Source: Amycolatopsis acidicola
GTDB taxonomy: Bacteria > Actinomycetota > Actinomycetes > Mycobacteriales > Pseudonocardiaceae
DNA: 64,000 bases
Reading direction: 5' to 3'
NCBI RefSeq assembly: GCF_007713735.2
Contig: NZ_VMNW02000002.1
Span: 124,001 to 188,000 of the forward strand
The notes below the pieces were generated by a model. The model had not been told where the DNA came from. It saw only the letters and a program-made list of their open reading frames with translations, and searched no databases. Below are positions 1 to 9,969 of the stretch, piece after piece; positions within the stretch are counted from its first letter, which is position 1; the number at the start of each line of letters is the position of its first letter. A program made the position numbers and the translations under genes.

Positions 1-144
1 CTCGGCCACCCGCTCGGCGGCAGCGGGGCGCGGATCATGACCACGCTCGTGCACGAAATGCGCGCGGGCGGCATCCGCTACGGGCTGCAAACCATGTGCG
101 AAGGCGGCGGCCAGGCCAACGCCACGATCCTGGAGCTGCTGTGA
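1..144 (+). CDS. Thiolase (acetyl-CoA acyltransferase), C-terminal end only
   Basis: The window opens inside this gene; 47 residues are visible and the stop is at 142-144. They carry the conserved thiolase C-terminal signature: [10 protein letters not shown] (the histidine loop of the active site) and [10 protein letters not shown], whose cysteine is the catalytic acid/base. The complete thiolase at 18581 has the same tail. Thiolases cleave 3-oxoacyl-CoA to a shortened acyl-CoA and acetyl- or propionyl-CoA. The stop overlaps the next start (GTGA), so this is the upstream member of a beta-oxidation operon whose promoter lies outside the window. Confidence 0.93.
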   Translation, partial: LGHPLGGSGARIMTTLVHEMRAGGIRYGLQTMCEGGGQANATILELL

Positions 145-1328
145 ACGACTACCGCGCCCGCGCGCGCGACTGGCTGGCCGCGAACGTCCCCGCCGACGAC
201 GAAAACGGCGCCGCCGACCAGGTGGTGGCCGCCGCGAAACGGTTCCAGGCCGCGCTCTACGACGCCGGCTACGCCGGGATCACCTGGCCGGCCGAGTACG
301 GCGGGCAGGGCCTCGGCATGGCCGAGCAGCAGGCGTTCAACGACGCCGCCGCCGGGTTCGACCTGCCCACCAGCGTGTTCATGATCGGCATGGGCATGTG
401 CGGGCCGACGCTGGTGGATCTGGGGACCCACGAGCAGAAGTCCCGCTACGTCAAGCCGTTGCTGCGTGGCGAGGAGATCTGGTGCCAGCTGTTCTCCGAG
501 CCGGGCGCCGGTTCGGACGTGGCCAGCCTGCAGACCCGCGCCGTCCGCGACGGCGACGGGTGGCTGGTCAACGGACAGAAGGTCTGGACCACCGGCGCGC
601 AGTTCTCCGACTACGGCGCGCTGCTCGCGAGGACCGACCCCGATCAGCCCAAGCACAAGGGGCTGACCATGTTCATCGTGGACATGCACGCCCCCGGGGT
701 CACCGTGCGGCCCCTGAAGGACATGACCGGGCGCGCCCCGTTCAACGAGATCTACTTCGACAACGTCCGCATCCCCGGCGACGCGATCCTCGGGCAGGAG
801 AACGCGGGCTGGCTCGCCGCGGTCACGATGCTCGGGCACGAACGCGTGTCGATCGGCGGCGGTGTGCGGCGCCGCTACGATCCGCTGGGCTACCACAACC
901 TCGTGGCGATGGCACGCGAGCGTGGCCGGCTGTCCGATCCGGCCGTACGCCGCGAACTCGCGTCGCTGTATGCCGAAGAGCGCGCGCTGGCGCTGTTCAA
1001 CGCGCGGCTGCGGCAGGAGGCCGACGCCGGTTCGCCGCCGGGCGCGCGCGGTTCGGTGGCCAAGCTCGCCGGGGCGCGGTTGCTGTGGCACGCCACCGAC
1101 GTCGCCGGGCTCATCGCGGGCCTCGACGCCGCAGCCTGGGACACCACCGATGGCGACGAGCTGGCGGTCGCGATCTGCGCCACCCCGGCGGCCAGCATCG
1201 CCGGCGGCACCGACCAGGTGCAGCGGAACATCATCGGCGACCGGATTCTCGGGCTTCCGCGCGAACCCGCCGTCGACCGCGACGTACCGTTCCGCGAACT
1301 GCGGGTCGGCACGCAGCGGACCGCGTGA
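141..1328 (+). CDS. Acyl-CoA dehydrogenase (FadE-type, probable large subunit)
   Basis: 395 residues from GTG at 141, which overlaps the thiolase stop by 4 bases; the frame is open further upstream, but that part is thiolase code in another frame. Family marks are the N-terminal helices ending in WPAEYGGQG, the central FAD/substrate segment [11 protein letters not shown] (about residues 125-135), KVWTTGA, and the C-terminal [15 protein letters not shown]. The enzyme oxidises an acyl-CoA to the 2,3-enoyl-CoA, passing electrons from FAD to ETF. The immediately following 346-residue paralogue suggests a heteromeric (alpha2beta2) dehydrogenase, as known for actinobacterial steroid and side-chain degradation enzymes (FadE28/FadE29 type). 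The pairing is inferred from context. Confidence 0.92.
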   Translation: MNDYRARARDWLAANVPADDENGAADQVVAAAKRFQAALYDAGYAGITWPAEYGGQGLGMAEQQAFNDAAAGFDLPTSVFMIGMGMCGPTLVDLGTHEQKSRYVKPLLRGEEIWCQLFSEPGAGSDVASLQTRAVRDGDGWLVNGQKVWTTGAQFSDYGALLARTDPDQPKHKGLTMFIVDMHAPGVTVRPLKDMTGRAPFNEIYFDNVRIPGDAILGQENAGWLAAVTMLGHERVSIGGGVRRRYDPLGYHNLVAMARERGRLSDPAVRRELASLYAEERALALFNARLRQEADAGSPPGARGSVAKLAGARLLWHATDVAGLIAGLDAAAWDTTDGDELAVAICATPAASIAGGTDQVQRNIIGDRILGLPREPAVDRDVPFRELRVGTQRTA

Positions 1329-1342
1329 GAGAGGGAGTGGAC

Positions 1343-2383
1343 ATGCGACTGGTGCTCGACAAGGAACAGCAGGAACTCCGCTCGACGGTGCGGAAACTGC
1401 TCGCCGACCACGCCCGGGTGCGGGAGGTACTGGACAGCGGCGAGGGAATCGACCGTCCACTGTGGAAACGGCTCGCCGGGGAGCTCGGGCTGGCCGGGCT
1501 CGTCGTGCCGGAAAACCTAGGCGGCGCGGGCGCGGGCCATGTCGAACGGGCCATCGTCGCCGAGGAGCTCGGACGCAGCCTCGCGCAGGTGCCGTTCTTC
1601 GCCTCGGCCGTGCTGGCGGTGGACGCCGCGTCGGCGCTCGGGGACGAGGAAACGCTGCCACGCCTGGCTTCCGGCGAACTGATCGGCACCGTGGCGGTGG
1701 CCGGGGGCTGGGGCCCGCTGGACGTGCGGGCGTCCGAACGCGACGGTGGCTGGGTGCTCGACGGCAAGGCCCCGTTCGTGATCGCCGGTGACGTGGCCGA
1801 CGTCGTGTATGTCTACAACGGACAGTGGTTCGTGGTCACCGGTGGCTTCGAGCGCAAGGTGTTGCGCACGCTCGACCCGACCCGTCCCGTCGCGCGCCTG
1901 GAGTTCTCGGCCACGCCCGCCCGCAAGCTCGACGGCGACCCGATCGCCCGCGTGCGCGATCTCGCGGCCGTGGCGCTCGCGGCGGAACAGCTCGGCGGCA
2001 TGGGCAAGGTGCTGGAGACCACCACCGAATACGCCAAGGTGCGGGTGCAGTTCGGCCGGGCCATCGGCTCGTACCAGGCGGTCAAACACGCGCTGGCGGA
2101 CATCTACTCGTCCTGCGAGCGGGCCGAGTCGCTGGTGCGGCTGGCGGCGTGGACCGCCGACGAGGACAGGGACTCGCTGCCGCTGGTCGCGGCGACCACG
2201 CAGTCGTTCATCGGCCCGGCCTACTTCCAGGCGGCCTCCGGAGGCGTCCAGTTGCACGGCGGCATCGGCTACACCTGGGAGCACGACGCGCACCTCTACT
2301 ACAAACGGGCGAAGACAAGCGAAATCCTGTTCTCCGGCGCGGCCGCGCGGCTGGAGCGCCAGCTGGGATTGGAGCCGGCGTGA
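1343..2383 (+). CDS. Acyl-CoA dehydrogenase (probable small subunit)
   Basis: 346 residues from ATG at 1343, preceded by GAGAGGGAG as ribosome binding site. It is shorter than a typical 380-residue acyl-CoA dehydrogenase, mainly in the middle beta domain. The N-terminal helices (LVVPENLGGAG) and the C-terminal four-helix domain (VQFGRAIGSYQAVKH, then QLHGGIGYTWEHDAHLYYKR) are intact. This length and close linkage to the 395-residue paralogue are typical of the small partner in actinobacterial two-gene dehydrogenases. A TCCAC-T-GTGGA palindrome lies inside the gene at 1456-1466. The stop overlaps the next start by 4 bases. The substrate cannot be read from the sequence. Confidence 0.9.
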   Translation: MRLVLDKEQQELRSTVRKLLADHARVREVLDSGEGIDRPLWKRLAGELGLAGLVVPENLGGAGAGHVERAIVAEELGRSLAQVPFFASAVLAVDAASALGDEETLPRLASGELIGTVAVAGGWGPLDVRASERDGGWVLDGKAPFVIAGDVADVVYVYNGQWFVVTGGFERKVLRTLDPTRPVARLEFSATPARKLDGDPIARVRDLAAVALAAEQLGGMGKVLETTTEYAKVRVQFGRAIGSYQAVKHALADIYSSCERAESLVRLAAWTADEDRDSLPLVAATTQSFIGPAYFQAASGGVQLHGGIGYTWEHDAHLYYKRAKTSEILFSGAAARLERQLGLEPA

Positions 2384-3156
2384 CCGTGAAGCTCAGCCGT
2401 GACGGCGTGGTGGCGACGCTGACGCTGGACCGGCCCGAGGTGAAGAACGCGCTCGACCAGACCATGTGGGAAGGACTACGCGAGGGCATCGCGGAAGTCG
2501 CGCGGGACGACGGGATCCGGGTGCTGGTGGTGACCGGCGCGGGCGGCGATTTCTGTGCGGGTGCCGACCTTTCCGGCGCGCGCGAGGGCGAGCACCCGCT
2601 CGCGCGCATGGACTGGATCGGGCAGATCGCGGCGAGCCTGCACGAGCTGCCGAAGCCGTCCATCGCGAAGGTCGACGGGGTCGCGGTCGGCGCGGGCTGG
2701 AATCTCGCGCTGGGGTGCGACCTAGTCGTGGCCACGCCCTCCGCGCGGTTCAGCCAGATCTTCGCCAAACGCGCGCTTTCGCTCGACTTCGGTGGTTCCT
2801 GGCTGCTGCCCAAGCTCGTCGGGCTGCAGCAGGCGAAACGGCTGGCGCTGCTGGCGGAGATGATCGACGCCACCGAGGCCGAGCGGCTGGGCCTGGTCAC
2901 CTGGATCAAGCCGCCGGAGGAGATCGACGCCTTCGTGGCGGCGAAGGCGGCCGAGCTGGCGGCACTCCCGCCGGTCGCGGTGTCCCAGACCAAGCGGCTG
3001 CTGCACGACGGCGCGGACGCCACGATGCGCGAAGCGCTGGACAACGAGGGGCGCGCGCAGACGATCAACTTCGCGACCGCGGACGTGCCCGAGGCGTTCA
3101 ACGCGTTCCTGACCAAGACGACAGCTGTCTACACCGGACAGTGGGCGGTGAAATGA
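2380..3156 (+). CDS. Enoyl-CoA hydratase/isomerase family protein
   Basis: 258 residues from GTG at 2380 (GTGA overlap with the dehydrogenase stop). It is a crotonase-fold protein: TLDRPEVKNALD near the N-terminus, the oxyanion-hole segment FCAGADLSGA at about residues 57-66, and GAGWNLALGCDLVVAT at about 104-119. Members hydrate or isomerise enoyl-CoA esters. A run of G/S/W residues follows the second motif where classical hydratases have a catalytic glutamate, so isomerase or hydrolase activity is also possible. Four-base overlaps on both sides place it in the same transcript as the two dehydrogenases. Confidence 0.9.
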   Translation: MTVKLSRDGVVATLTLDRPEVKNALDQTMWEGLREGIAEVARDDGIRVLVVTGAGGDFCAGADLSGAREGEHPLARMDWIGQIAASLHELPKPSIAKVDGVAVGAGWNLALGCDLVVATPSARFSQIFAKRALSLDFGGSWLLPKLVGLQQAKRLALLAEMIDATEAERLGLVTWIKPPEEIDAFVAAKAAELAALPPVAVSQTKRLLHDGADATMREALDNEGRAQTINFATADVPEAFNAFLTKTTAVYTGQWAVK

Positions 3157-4034
3157 GCTCCGAGATCACCTACGAAGTGACCGAGGGCGTCGCCACGATC
3201 ACCCTGAACCGGCCCAAGCGGCTCAACGCGTTCACGGCCGTCATGGCGGGAGAACTCGTCGAGGCGTTCGACCGCGCCGACGCGGACGACGACGTGCGCG
3301 TGGTGATCGTGACCGGCGCCGGACGCGGATTCTGCGCCGGCGCGGACCTTTCCGGCGGCGGCGACACGTTCAACCACGAGGACGGGGTCGACGAGGCCCG
3401 CGCGCGGTTCGGGGAGGTCGACGGCGTCCCGCGCGACGGCGGCGGCACCGTGTCTCTGCGCATCGCGGCGTCGCGCAAGGTCGTCATCGGCGCGATCAAC
3501 GGGCCCGCGGTCGGCGTCGGCGTGACCATGACGCTGCCGATGGACATCCGCATCGCCGCCGGGTCGGCCCGGTTCGGGTTCGTCTTCGCGCGGCGCGGCA
3601 TCATCCCCGAGGCGGCGTCGACGTGGTTCCTGCCGCGCGTGGTCGGGATCTCGCAGGCGATGGAATGGGTGTCGACGGGCCGGGTGTTCGACGCCGCGGA
3701 AGCGTTGCGGGGCAAGCTTGTCTCCCGTGTCGTGCCGGACGCCGACCTGCTTCCCACCGCCACCGCGCTGGCGCGGGAGATCGCGGACAACACGTCGTCG
3801 GTGTCGGTCGCGGTGGCGAGGCAGCTGCTGTGGGGGATGCTCGGCTCGCCCACCCCGTGGGAGGCGCACAGCCTCGACTCGCGGACGATGTTCGAACTCG
3901 GCGCGGGCAAGGACGCGGCCGAGGGCGTGACCTCGTTCCTGGAGAAGCGGCCCGCGGATTTCCCGGCGAAGGTGAGCGCCGACTATCCGGCCTTCCTCCC
4001 GGAATTCCCGGCGAAACCTCAGAAACAGGCGTAA
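3153..4034 (+). CDS. Enoyl-CoA hydratase/isomerase family protein
   Basis: 293 residues from ATG at 3153 (ATGA overlap with the previous stop). It is a second crotonase paralogue: TLNRPKRLNAFT, FCAGADLSGGGD, and GPAVGVGVTMTLPMDIRIA, followed by FVFARRGIIPEAASTWFLPR where the glutamate of the PEA segment matches a usual catalytic position. It is longer than the first paralogue because of an insert after the oxyanion-hole loop (about residues 70-95) and a proline-rich tail. Last gene of the + strand beta-oxidation operon; its 3' end overlaps the convergent SDR by 16 bases. Confidence 0.9.
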   Translation: MSSEITYEVTEGVATITLNRPKRLNAFTAVMAGELVEAFDRADADDDVRVVIVTGAGRGFCAGADLSGGGDTFNHEDGVDEARARFGEVDGVPRDGGGTVSLRIAASRKVVIGAINGPAVGVGVTMTLPMDIRIAAGSARFGFVFARRGIIPEAASTWFLPRVVGISQAMEWVSTGRVFDAAEALRGKLVSRVVPDADLLPTATALAREIADNTSSVSVAVARQLLWGMLGSPTPWEAHSLDSRTMFELGAGKDAAEGVTSFLEKRPADFPAKVSADYPAFLPEFPAKPQKQA

Positions 4035-4783
4035 CCGCCATCGATCGTCAGCGCGTCGGCGGTGTGGAAGGCGCTCGCCGGACTGGCCAGGTACACCGCC
4101 ACGGAGCCGAAATCGTCCGGGCGGCCCCACCGGCCGACCGGCATCCGGGGCAGCACCCGGCGCTGGAACCCGTCGGAGTTGAGCGCCGGGTCGGCCAGCG
4201 GGGTGCTGACCCAGCCCGGCAGGATGGCGTTGGCCCGGATGTGGTGGCGCGCCAGCTCGACCGCGATCGAGTTGACCATCGAGATCAGCGCGCCCTTGCT
4301 CGCCGCGTACGCCTGCCCGCGCGGCTGGCCCTGTTTCGCCGCCAGGCTCGACGTGGCCACCAGGCTGCCGCCTTCGCCCTGGTCGAGCATCCGCCGCGCC
4401 GCCGCCCGCAGGGTGAGGAACGTGCCGTCGAGATTCACGCTGGTCACGCGCCGGAACTCGGCGAGGCTCGTGTCGGTGAACCGGATCCCGCCCGCGCTCA
4501 CGCCCGCGTTGGCGAAACACGAGTCCAGCCGGCCGAAATGCTCCATGGTGCGCGACATCGCCGCCTCGACCTGGTCCTCGTCGCTGACGTCGCAGCGCAG
4601 CGCGAGCACCCCGGTGCCGTGCCGTTTGAGCTGCCCGGCGGCCTCGGCGTTGCGCGTTTCGCTGGTGCCCCATACGCAAACCCCGGCGCCGGCCGCGGCG
4701 AGCGCGTCCGCCATCGCCAGCCCGATCCCGGAGTTGCCGCCGGTGACGACCGAAACGTGTCCCGAGAGGTCGAACGGGTTCAT
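4019..4783 (-). CDS. Short-chain dehydrogenase/reductase
   Basis: 254 residues with the classical SDR layout: the cofactor motif TGGNSGIG near residue 15, NAGVSAGG around 90, catalytic Ser in VATSSLA, the YAASKGA box with catalytic Tyr and Lys near 155-160, and the C-terminal TIDGGYACF. Such enzymes oxidise or reduce hydroxyl/keto groups with NAD(P). It reads from the - strand against the beta-oxidation operon and overlaps its last gene by 16 bases, so the two ends are probably an antisense pair. A GAACG-CT-CGTTC palindrome sits about 40 bases upstream. Substrate unknown. Confidence 0.9.
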   Translation of the reverse strand: MNPFDLSGHVSVVTGGNSGIGLAMADALAAAGAGVCVWGTSETRNAEAAGQLKRHGTGVLALRCDVSDEDQVEAAMSRTMEHFGRLDSCFANAGVSAGGIRFTDTSLAEFRRVTSVNLDGTFLTLRAAARRMLDQGEGGSLVATSSLAAKQGQPRGQAYAASKGALISMVNSIAVELARHHIRANAILPGWVSTPLADPALNSDGFQRRVLPRMPVGRWGRPDDFGSVAVYLASPASAFHTADALTIDGGYACF

Positions 4784-4823
4784 CGGGATTCTCCTTGCCC
4801 CGGCGGGTTTCCGGCAGTTTCAC

Positions 4824-4835
4824 GAACGCTCGTTC
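4824..4835. promoter_or_regulatory. Short palindrome upstream of the SDR gene (possible TetR-type operator)
   Basis: GAACG-CT-CGTTC is a perfect inverted repeat with 5-base arms and a 2-base spacer, 41 bases upstream of the SDR start at 4783. AACG/CGTT half sites are common in operators of TetR-family repressors of acyl-CoA metabolism. The cognate regulator is not evident; the TetR gene in this window has a different own-promoter site. Confidence 0.35.
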
Positions 4836-4887
4836 AGAGATACTGCCCGACCACCGCGCGTCGGGGCAAGCCCGGAACCTGATCCTC

Positions 4888-5436
4888 CTAAGAGGACTCA
4901 CACACCGGGTCGGCGGCGTTGAGGCGCAGCTGCACGCGCGTGAGCACGGTGCGCATCACGATCCGCGCCGTGGGCTTCACCGTGTGCCAGTACCAGTCGG
5001 CCCAGTGGAACGCGATCTCGTCGGTGCAGGTGGCCCTCGCCTCGAACGTCAGGAGCGTGCGCGAATCCCCGTACGGCAGCACGGAAAAGGCGATCGCCAG
5101 GCTCGCGCGGCGAGGCCCGCCGAAGCCGCCGAACGTGTCCCGGTCCAGCCGCTGCCAGTCCATGTACGGGGTCCAGAACCGGCCCGCCGCGCCGAAGACG
5201 ACCTCCTGCCCTGGCCGCCGCGCGAGTACGGTCCACGGCGCGCCGTCGAGCACCTCGTCGAAACCCGGCACGCTCGGGCGCGGCCGCAGCGGCTTGCCGC
5301 TCACCTCGAGCAGCGCCTTGTCCGGCGCGGCCAGGGTGGCGTAGACCTCCCCCGGATCCGCCTCGACCGCCATGTGCTCGCGCAGCTCGAAGTCGAAGCG
5401 CGGGGTGAACTCGTCGAGCAGGGTCATCATCGGCAT
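4888..5436 (-). CDS. SRPBCC-like (polyketide cyclase/START-type) protein, function unknown
   Basis: 182 residues. The pattern is that of a ligand-binding helix-grip protein: an N-terminal strand segment with EHMAVEADPGEVYATL, a central run of alternating strand-like segments (VVFGAAGRFW, SLAIAFSVLPYG, TLLTFEARATCTDEIAF), and a long C-terminal amphipathic helix (HWADWYWHTVKPTARIVMRTVLTRV). There is no signal peptide or membrane segment. It follows the giant kinase gene on the same strand with an 80-base gap and precedes the SDR gene. Assignment rests on fold-like pattern, not on a recognised family motif; the role is unknown. Confidence 0.7.
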   Translation of the reverse strand: MPMMTLLDEFTPRFDFELREHMAVEADPGEVYATLAAPDKALLEVSGKPLRPRPSVPGFDEVLDGAPWTVLARRPGQEVVFGAAGRFWTPYMDWQRLDRDTFGGFGGPRRASLAIAFSVLPYGDSRTLLTFEARATCTDEIAFHWADWYWHTVKPTARIVMRTVLTRVQLRLNAADPVCESS

Positions 5437-5515
5437 CTCGCCTCGCTTCCGCGCTCCAGCGTCCCGCAGCGGGACCCGCCCGTGAAGGGCATAAGGTCAC
5501 CGGCGGATACCGAAT

Positions 5516-8500
5516 TCACGAGGCGTTTTCCGGCAGCCACCGGCCGATGCAGGTCAACAGCTCCTCCGCGTCCACCGGTTTGGTCACGTAGTCGCTCGCC
5601 CCGGACGCGAGGCTCTTCTCCCGGTCCCCCGCCATCGCCTTCGCGGTCACCATGATGATCGGCAGGCTGTCGAAGCGCGGCATCTCCCGGATCGCGGCCG
5701 TCGTGGCGTAGCCGTCCATCTCCGGCATCATCACGTCCATCAGGATCAGGTCCACGTCGGGGCGGGCCAGCAGCGCCTCGATCCCCTTGCGGCCGTTGGG
5801 CGCGTGGCTGACCGACATCCCGTGCAGCTCCAGCATTCCCGCGATGGCGAGCACGTTGCGCGGGTCGTCGTCGACCAGCAGCACCTTGCGCCCGCGCAGC
5901 GTCGGGGGCGTGCCGCTCTCCCCCGCCACCGGCTGGATCGCGGTCTCCTGCTGCTCGGCCTCCGGCGGCGCCGGCTCCTTCACCGGGGGCGGATTTTCGC
6001 TCAGCAGCACCACGAACCGCTCCCGCAGCTCGTCCAGCGACGGCAGCAGATCGATCAGGTGGTTGCGGGTCTGCGCCTCCAGCAGCCGTTCCTGCGCCGG
6101 GCTGAGCTTGCGGCTCGGATGCGCCAGCACGGGCACCGACAGCGGCTCGGCCCCTTCGCCGATGCGCTGCAGGAACGTCAGCGCCGAGGCTCCGGGGAGG
6201 CTCGCGTCGAGCACGACGCACCGGTGCGGCCGGGCGGTGAGCGCCTCGACCGCTTCGTCCGGAGTAGTCACCGTTTCGATCCGGACCGGGCCGCCGGCGT
6301 CGCCGAGATCCGCGACGAACTCCCGCACCAGCAAGGTCAGCAGTCTGTTGTCCGGGCCTTCCACGACGAGCACGCGACGGTCGCCGTCCACGCCCAGCCG
6401 CGGCCGCGGCTCCGCCCCGGACAGGTCGAACTCCGCCGCCACCGGCAGGCACAGCGTGAACGTGCTGCCCGTGCCGAGCTGGCTCTGCGGGCGGATCTCC
6501 CCGCCCAGCAGGTTCGCCACCTGGCGGCTGATCGACAGCCCGAGCCCGGTGCCGCCGTAGCGGCGGCTGGTGGTGCCGTCGGCCTGCTGGAACGCGCCGA
6601 AGATCGTCTCCAGGTTCTCCTCGGCGATCCCGATCCCGGTGTCGGTGACCGAGAACTCCACCCGGTCGCCGTCCTCCTCCGCGAGCCGGACCGCCAGTTC
6701 CACCCGGCCCTTCTCGGTGAACTTGACCGCGTTGGACAGCAGGTTCCGCAGCACCTGCCGCAGCCGCTGCTCGTCGGTGAACAGCTGCTCCGGCACGTCG
6801 CCGCCCACGGTCACCTCGAAGTCCAGCCCCTTGTCCGCGGTCAGCGGGCGGAACGTGGTGCCGACGTACTCCACCAGCTGCGCCAGCGGGACCTGTTCCG
6901 GATGGATGTCCATCCGGCCGGCCTCCACTTTGGACAGATCGAGGATGTCGTTGATCAGCTGCAGCAGGTCGGTGCCCGCGGACTGGATCACCCGCGCGAA
7001 CTCGACCTGCTTCGGGGTCAGGTTCGCGCTGGCGTTCTGCGCCAGCACCCCGGCGAGGATCAGCAGGCTCGTCAGCGGGGTGCGCAGCTCGTGGGACATG
7101 TTGGCGAGGAACTCGGACTTGTACTTCGAGGCCAGCGCCAGCTGCTGGGCGCGCTCCTCGATCTCCTGCCGCGCCTGCTCGATCTCGAAGTTCTTGATCT
7201 CGATGTCGCGGTTCTGCCGGGCCAGCAGCTCCGCCTTCTCCTCCAGCTCGGCGTTGGACTGCTGCAGTTTCACCTGCTGGGCCTGCAGTTCCCCGGACCG
7301 CGTCTGCAGCTCGCCCGCCAGCCGCTGCGACTCCTCCAGCAGCGAGTCGGTGCGCGCGTTGGCGATGATCGTGTTGACGTTGACGCCGATGGACTCCATC
7401 AGCTGTTCCAGGAAGTCCCGTTGCACCGGCCGGAACTGGCTGAACGACGCCAGTTCGATCACCCCGAGCACCTGGTCCTCGAACACGATCGGCAGCACGA
7501 TCAGGTTCACCGGCGGCGCCGAGCCGAGGCTGGAGGAGATCCGCACGTAGCCCGGCGGGGTCTGGTCCACCACGATCGGCCGCTTGGTGCGCGCCACCTG
7601 CCCGATCAGCGACTGGCCGAGGTCGAAGCTGACCTCGTCGCTGGTGTCGTGCCCGTAGCTGGCGAACAGCCGCAGCACCTGGCTGTCCCCGCTCGGCTCC
7701 ATCAGGAAGAAGGTGCCGTGCTGCGCGCCGACCAGCGGGGTCAGCTCGTTCATGATCAGCTGCGCCACCGCGCGCAGGTCCCGGTGCCCCTGCAGCAGTC
7801 CCGAGGTGCGCGCGAGGTTGGTGTTGAGCCAATCCTGCTCCTCGTTGGCGAGCGTGGTCTCGCGCAGGGACTGCACCATCGCGTTGATGTTGTCCTTGAG
7901 CTCGGCCACCTCTCCCTTGGCCTCCACGGAGATCGACCGGGTCAGGTCGCCGGTGGCCACGGCGCTGGCGACCTCGGCGATCGCGCGGACCTGCCGGGTC
8001 AGGTTCCCGGCCAGCTCGTTGACGTTCTCGGTGAGCCGTTTCCAGGTGCCCGACACGCCTTCGACCTCGGCTTGCCCGCCGAGCCTGCCTTCCTTGCCGA
8101 CTTCGCGGGCGACGCGGGTGACCTCCGCGGCGAACGAGGACAGCGTGTCGACCATCGTGTTGATGGTGGTCTTGAGCTCGAGGATCTCCCCGCGCGCGTC
8201 CACGTCGATCTTCTGCGACAGGTCACCGCGCGCGACGGCGGTGGTCACCTGGGCGATCGAGCGCACCTGGTTGGTCAGGTTGTTCGCCATCGAGTTCACG
8301 TTGTCGGTCAAGGACTTCCACGTGCCCGCGACGTTCGGCACGCGGGCCTGGCCGCCGAGGATGCCCTCGGTGCCGACCTCGCGGGCGACGCGGGTGACTT
8401 CGTCGGCGAACGCGGAGAGCGTGTCGACCATCGTGTTGATCGTCTGCGCCAGCGCGGCGACTTCGCCCTTCGCCTCGACCGTGATCCGCTGGGACAGGTC

Positions 8501-9958
8501 ACCGCGCGCGACCGACGTGGCCACCGACGCGATCGAGCGGACCTGGTCGGTGAGGTTGTCCGCCATGACGTTGACGGATTCGGTCAGGCCCTTCCACGTG
8601 CCCGACACACCCTTCACATCCGCCTGCCCACCCAGACGGCCTTCGGTGCCGACCTCGCGGGACACGCGGGTGACTTCGTCGGCGAACGCGGAGAGCTGGC
8701 CGACCATCGTGTTGATGGTGTCCTTCAGTTCGAGGATCTCGCCCCGCGCGTCGACCCGGATCTTCTGCGACAGGTCGCCCCGCGCGACCGCGGTGGTCAC
8801 CTCGGCGATCGACCGCACCTGGTCGGTCAGGTTCGTGGCCATGACGTTGACCGATTCGGTCAGGCCCTTCCACGTGCCCGACACACCCTTCACATCCGCC
8901 TGCCCACCGAGCCGCCCCTCGGTGCCGACCTCGCGCGCGACACGGGTGACCTCGTCGGCGAACGACGACAGCTGGTCGACCATCGTGTTGATCGTCGACT
9001 TCAGCTCGAGGATCTCGCCCCGCGCGTCGACCGTGATCTTCTGCGACAGGTCACCCCGGGCGACGGCGGTGGCGACCTGGGCGATGGAGCGCACCTGCGC
9101 GGTCAGGTTGCCGGCCATGAAGTTCACCGACGTCGTCAAGTCCCGCCACGTCCCGGCGACGCCCGGCACTTGCGCCTGGCCGCCGAGGATTCCTTCGGTG
9201 CCCACTTCCTTCGCGACGCGGGTGACCTCGTCGGCGAACGAGGACAGCGTGTCGACCATCGTGTTGATCGTCGACTTCAGTTCGAGGATCTCCCCGCGCG
9301 CGTCGACGGTGATCTTCTGGGTCAGATCGCCCTTCGCCACCGCCGTCGTCACTTCGGCGATCGACCGCACCTGCGCGGTCAGGTTGCCGGCCATGAAGTT
9401 CACCGACGTCGTCAAGTCCCGCCACGTCCCCGCCACACCCGGCACCTCGGCCTGCCCGCCGAGGATCCCTTCGCTGCCGACCTCGCGGGCCACCCGGGTG
9501 ACCTCGTCGGCGAACGACGAGAGCTGGCCGACCATCGTGTTGAGCGTGTTCTTCAGCTCCAGCAGCTCACCCTTGACCTGCACGGTGATCTTCTGGGTCA
9601 GGTCGCCGTTCGCGACCGCCGTCGCGACGCTCGCGATGTCGCGCACCTGAGCGGTCAGGTTTCCCGCCATCGCGTTGACCGACTCGGTCAGGTCCTTCCA
9701 GGTGCCCGAGACCGCGGGCACCTGCGCCTGGCCGCCGAGGATTCCTTCGGTGCCGACTTCCTTCGCGACGCGGGTCACCTCGGAGGTGAACAGCGCGAGC
9801 TGGTCGACCATGCCGTTGAAGACGGTGGAGATCTCGTCCAGCAGCACGTCGCCCACCTGCGGCAGGCGGGTGCTGAAATCCCCGTCGCGCACCGATTTCA
9901 GGCCGTCGAGCAGTTGCTGGAGCCGCTCGTCGCCGGGTACCCGGTCGGCAGAGGTCAT
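5516..9958 (-). CDS. Giant soluble hybrid histidine kinase with HAMP repeats
   Basis: 1480 residues. The start at 9958 is favoured because GAGAGGCGG precedes it; an in-frame ATG at 9973 overlaps the upstream stop and is the alternative. Layout: a degenerate first HAMP-like unit (about 15-55), seven near-identical HAMP units of 92 residues (about 60-700), a GAF domain (about 720-860), a coiled coil, a HisKA domain with the phospho-acceptor His in MSHELRTPL (about 955), a HATPase domain with N, G1 and G2 boxes (about 1035-1175), a degenerate receiver (about 1190-1270) and an intact receiver with phospho-Asp in [12 protein letters not shown] (about 1405) and a conserved Lys in VTKPVD. No transmembrane segment is seen, so it should act in the cytosol. 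The plan matches fungal group III (Nik1/Os-1) kinases and related bacterial proteins. It is probably co-transcribed with the single-domain regulator upstream. Confidence 0.95.
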   Translation of the reverse strand: MTSADRVPGDERLQQLLDGLKSVRDGDFSTRLPQVGDVLLDEISTVFNGMVDQLALFTSEVTRVAKEVGTEGILGGQAQVPAVSGTWKDLTESVNAMAGNLTAQVRDIASVATAVANGDLTQKITVQVKGELLELKNTLNTMVGQLSSFADEVTRVAREVGSEGILGGQAEVPGVAGTWRDLTTSVNFMAGNLTAQVRSIAEVTTAVAKGDLTQKITVDARGEILELKSTINTMVDTLSSFADEVTRVAKEVGTEGILGGQAQVPGVAGTWRDLTTSVNFMAGNLTAQVRSIAQVATAVARGDLSQKITVDARGEILELKSTINTMVDQLSSFADEVTRVAREVGTEGRLGGQADVKGVSGTWKGLTESVNVMATNLTDQVRSIAEVTTAVARGDLSQKIRVDARGEILELKDTINTMVGQLSAFADEVTRVSREVGTEGRLGGQADVKGVSGTWKGLTESVNVMADNLTDQVRSIASVATSVARGDLSQRITVEAKGEVAALAQTINTMVDTLSAFADEVTRVAREVGTEGILGGQARVPNVAGTWKSLTDNVNSMANNLTNQVRSIAQVTTAVARGDLSQKIDVDARGEILELKTTINTMVDTLSSFAAEVTRVAREVGKEGRLGGQAEVEGVSGTWKRLTENVNELAGNLTRQVRAIAEVASAVATGDLTRSISVEAKGEVAELKDNINAMVQSLRETTLANEEQDWLNTNLARTSGLLQGHRDLRAVAQLIMNELTPLVGAQHGTFFLMEPSGDSQVLRLFASYGHDTSDEVSFDLGQSLIGQVARTKRPIVVDQTPPGYVRISSSLGSAPPVNLIVLPIVFEDQVLGVIELASFSQFRPVQRDFLEQLMESIGVNVNTIIANARTDSLLEESQRLAGELQTRSGELQAQQVKLQQSNAELEEKAELLARQNRDIEIKNFEIEQARQEIEERAQQLALASKYKSEFLANMSHELRTPLTSLLILAGVLAQNASANLTPKQVEFARVIQSAGTDLLQLINDILDLSKVEAGRMDIHPEQVPLAQLVEYVGTTFRPLTADKGLDFEVTVGGDVPEQLFTDEQRLRQVLRNLLSNAVKFTEKGRVELAVRLAEEDGDRVEFSVTDTGIGIAEENLETIFGAFQQADGTTSRRYGGTGLGLSISRQVANLLGGEIRPQSQLGTGSTFTLCLPVAAEFDLSGAEPRPRLGVDGDRRVLVVEGPDNRLLTLLVREFVADLGDAGGPVRIETVTTPDEAVEALTARPHRCVVLDASLPGASALTFLQRIGEGAEPLSVPVLAHPSRKLSPAQERLLEAQTRNHLIDLLPSLDELRERFVVLLSENPPPVKEPAPPEAEQQETAIQPVAGESGTPPTLRGRKVLLVDDDPRNVLAIAGMLELHGMSVSHAPNGRKGIEALLARPDVDLILMDVMMPEMDGYATTAAIREMPRFDSLPIIMVTAKAMAGDREKSLASGASDYVTKPVDAEELLTCIGRWLPENAS
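7870..9790 (-). repeat. Seven tandem 276-bp HAMP-encoding units inside the kinase gene
   Basis: Seven units of 92 codons follow each other with constant spacing. Each encodes a block with EVTRV, EVG.EG, LGGQA, GTW..LT, VN.MA.NLT, QVR.IA, GDL..KI and a final TINTMV. The GGQA-coding segments lie at about 8073, 8349, 8625, 8899, 9174, 9451 and 9728. Adjacent units are nearly identical at DNA level in places (8570-8640 against 8846-8916), which suggests recent duplication or gene conversion. Confidence 0.93.
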
Positions 9959-9969
9959 GGTGCCGCCTC

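Noticed and set aside
3129..4901. 590-codon - strand frame antisense to the second hydratase
   Set aside because: Its translation lacks motifs and runs through a real SDR gene in a different frame.
7870..9790. Regular repeats that could suggest a CRISPR or satellite array
   Set aside because: The 276-base period is in frame and encodes HAMP units; there are no spacers.
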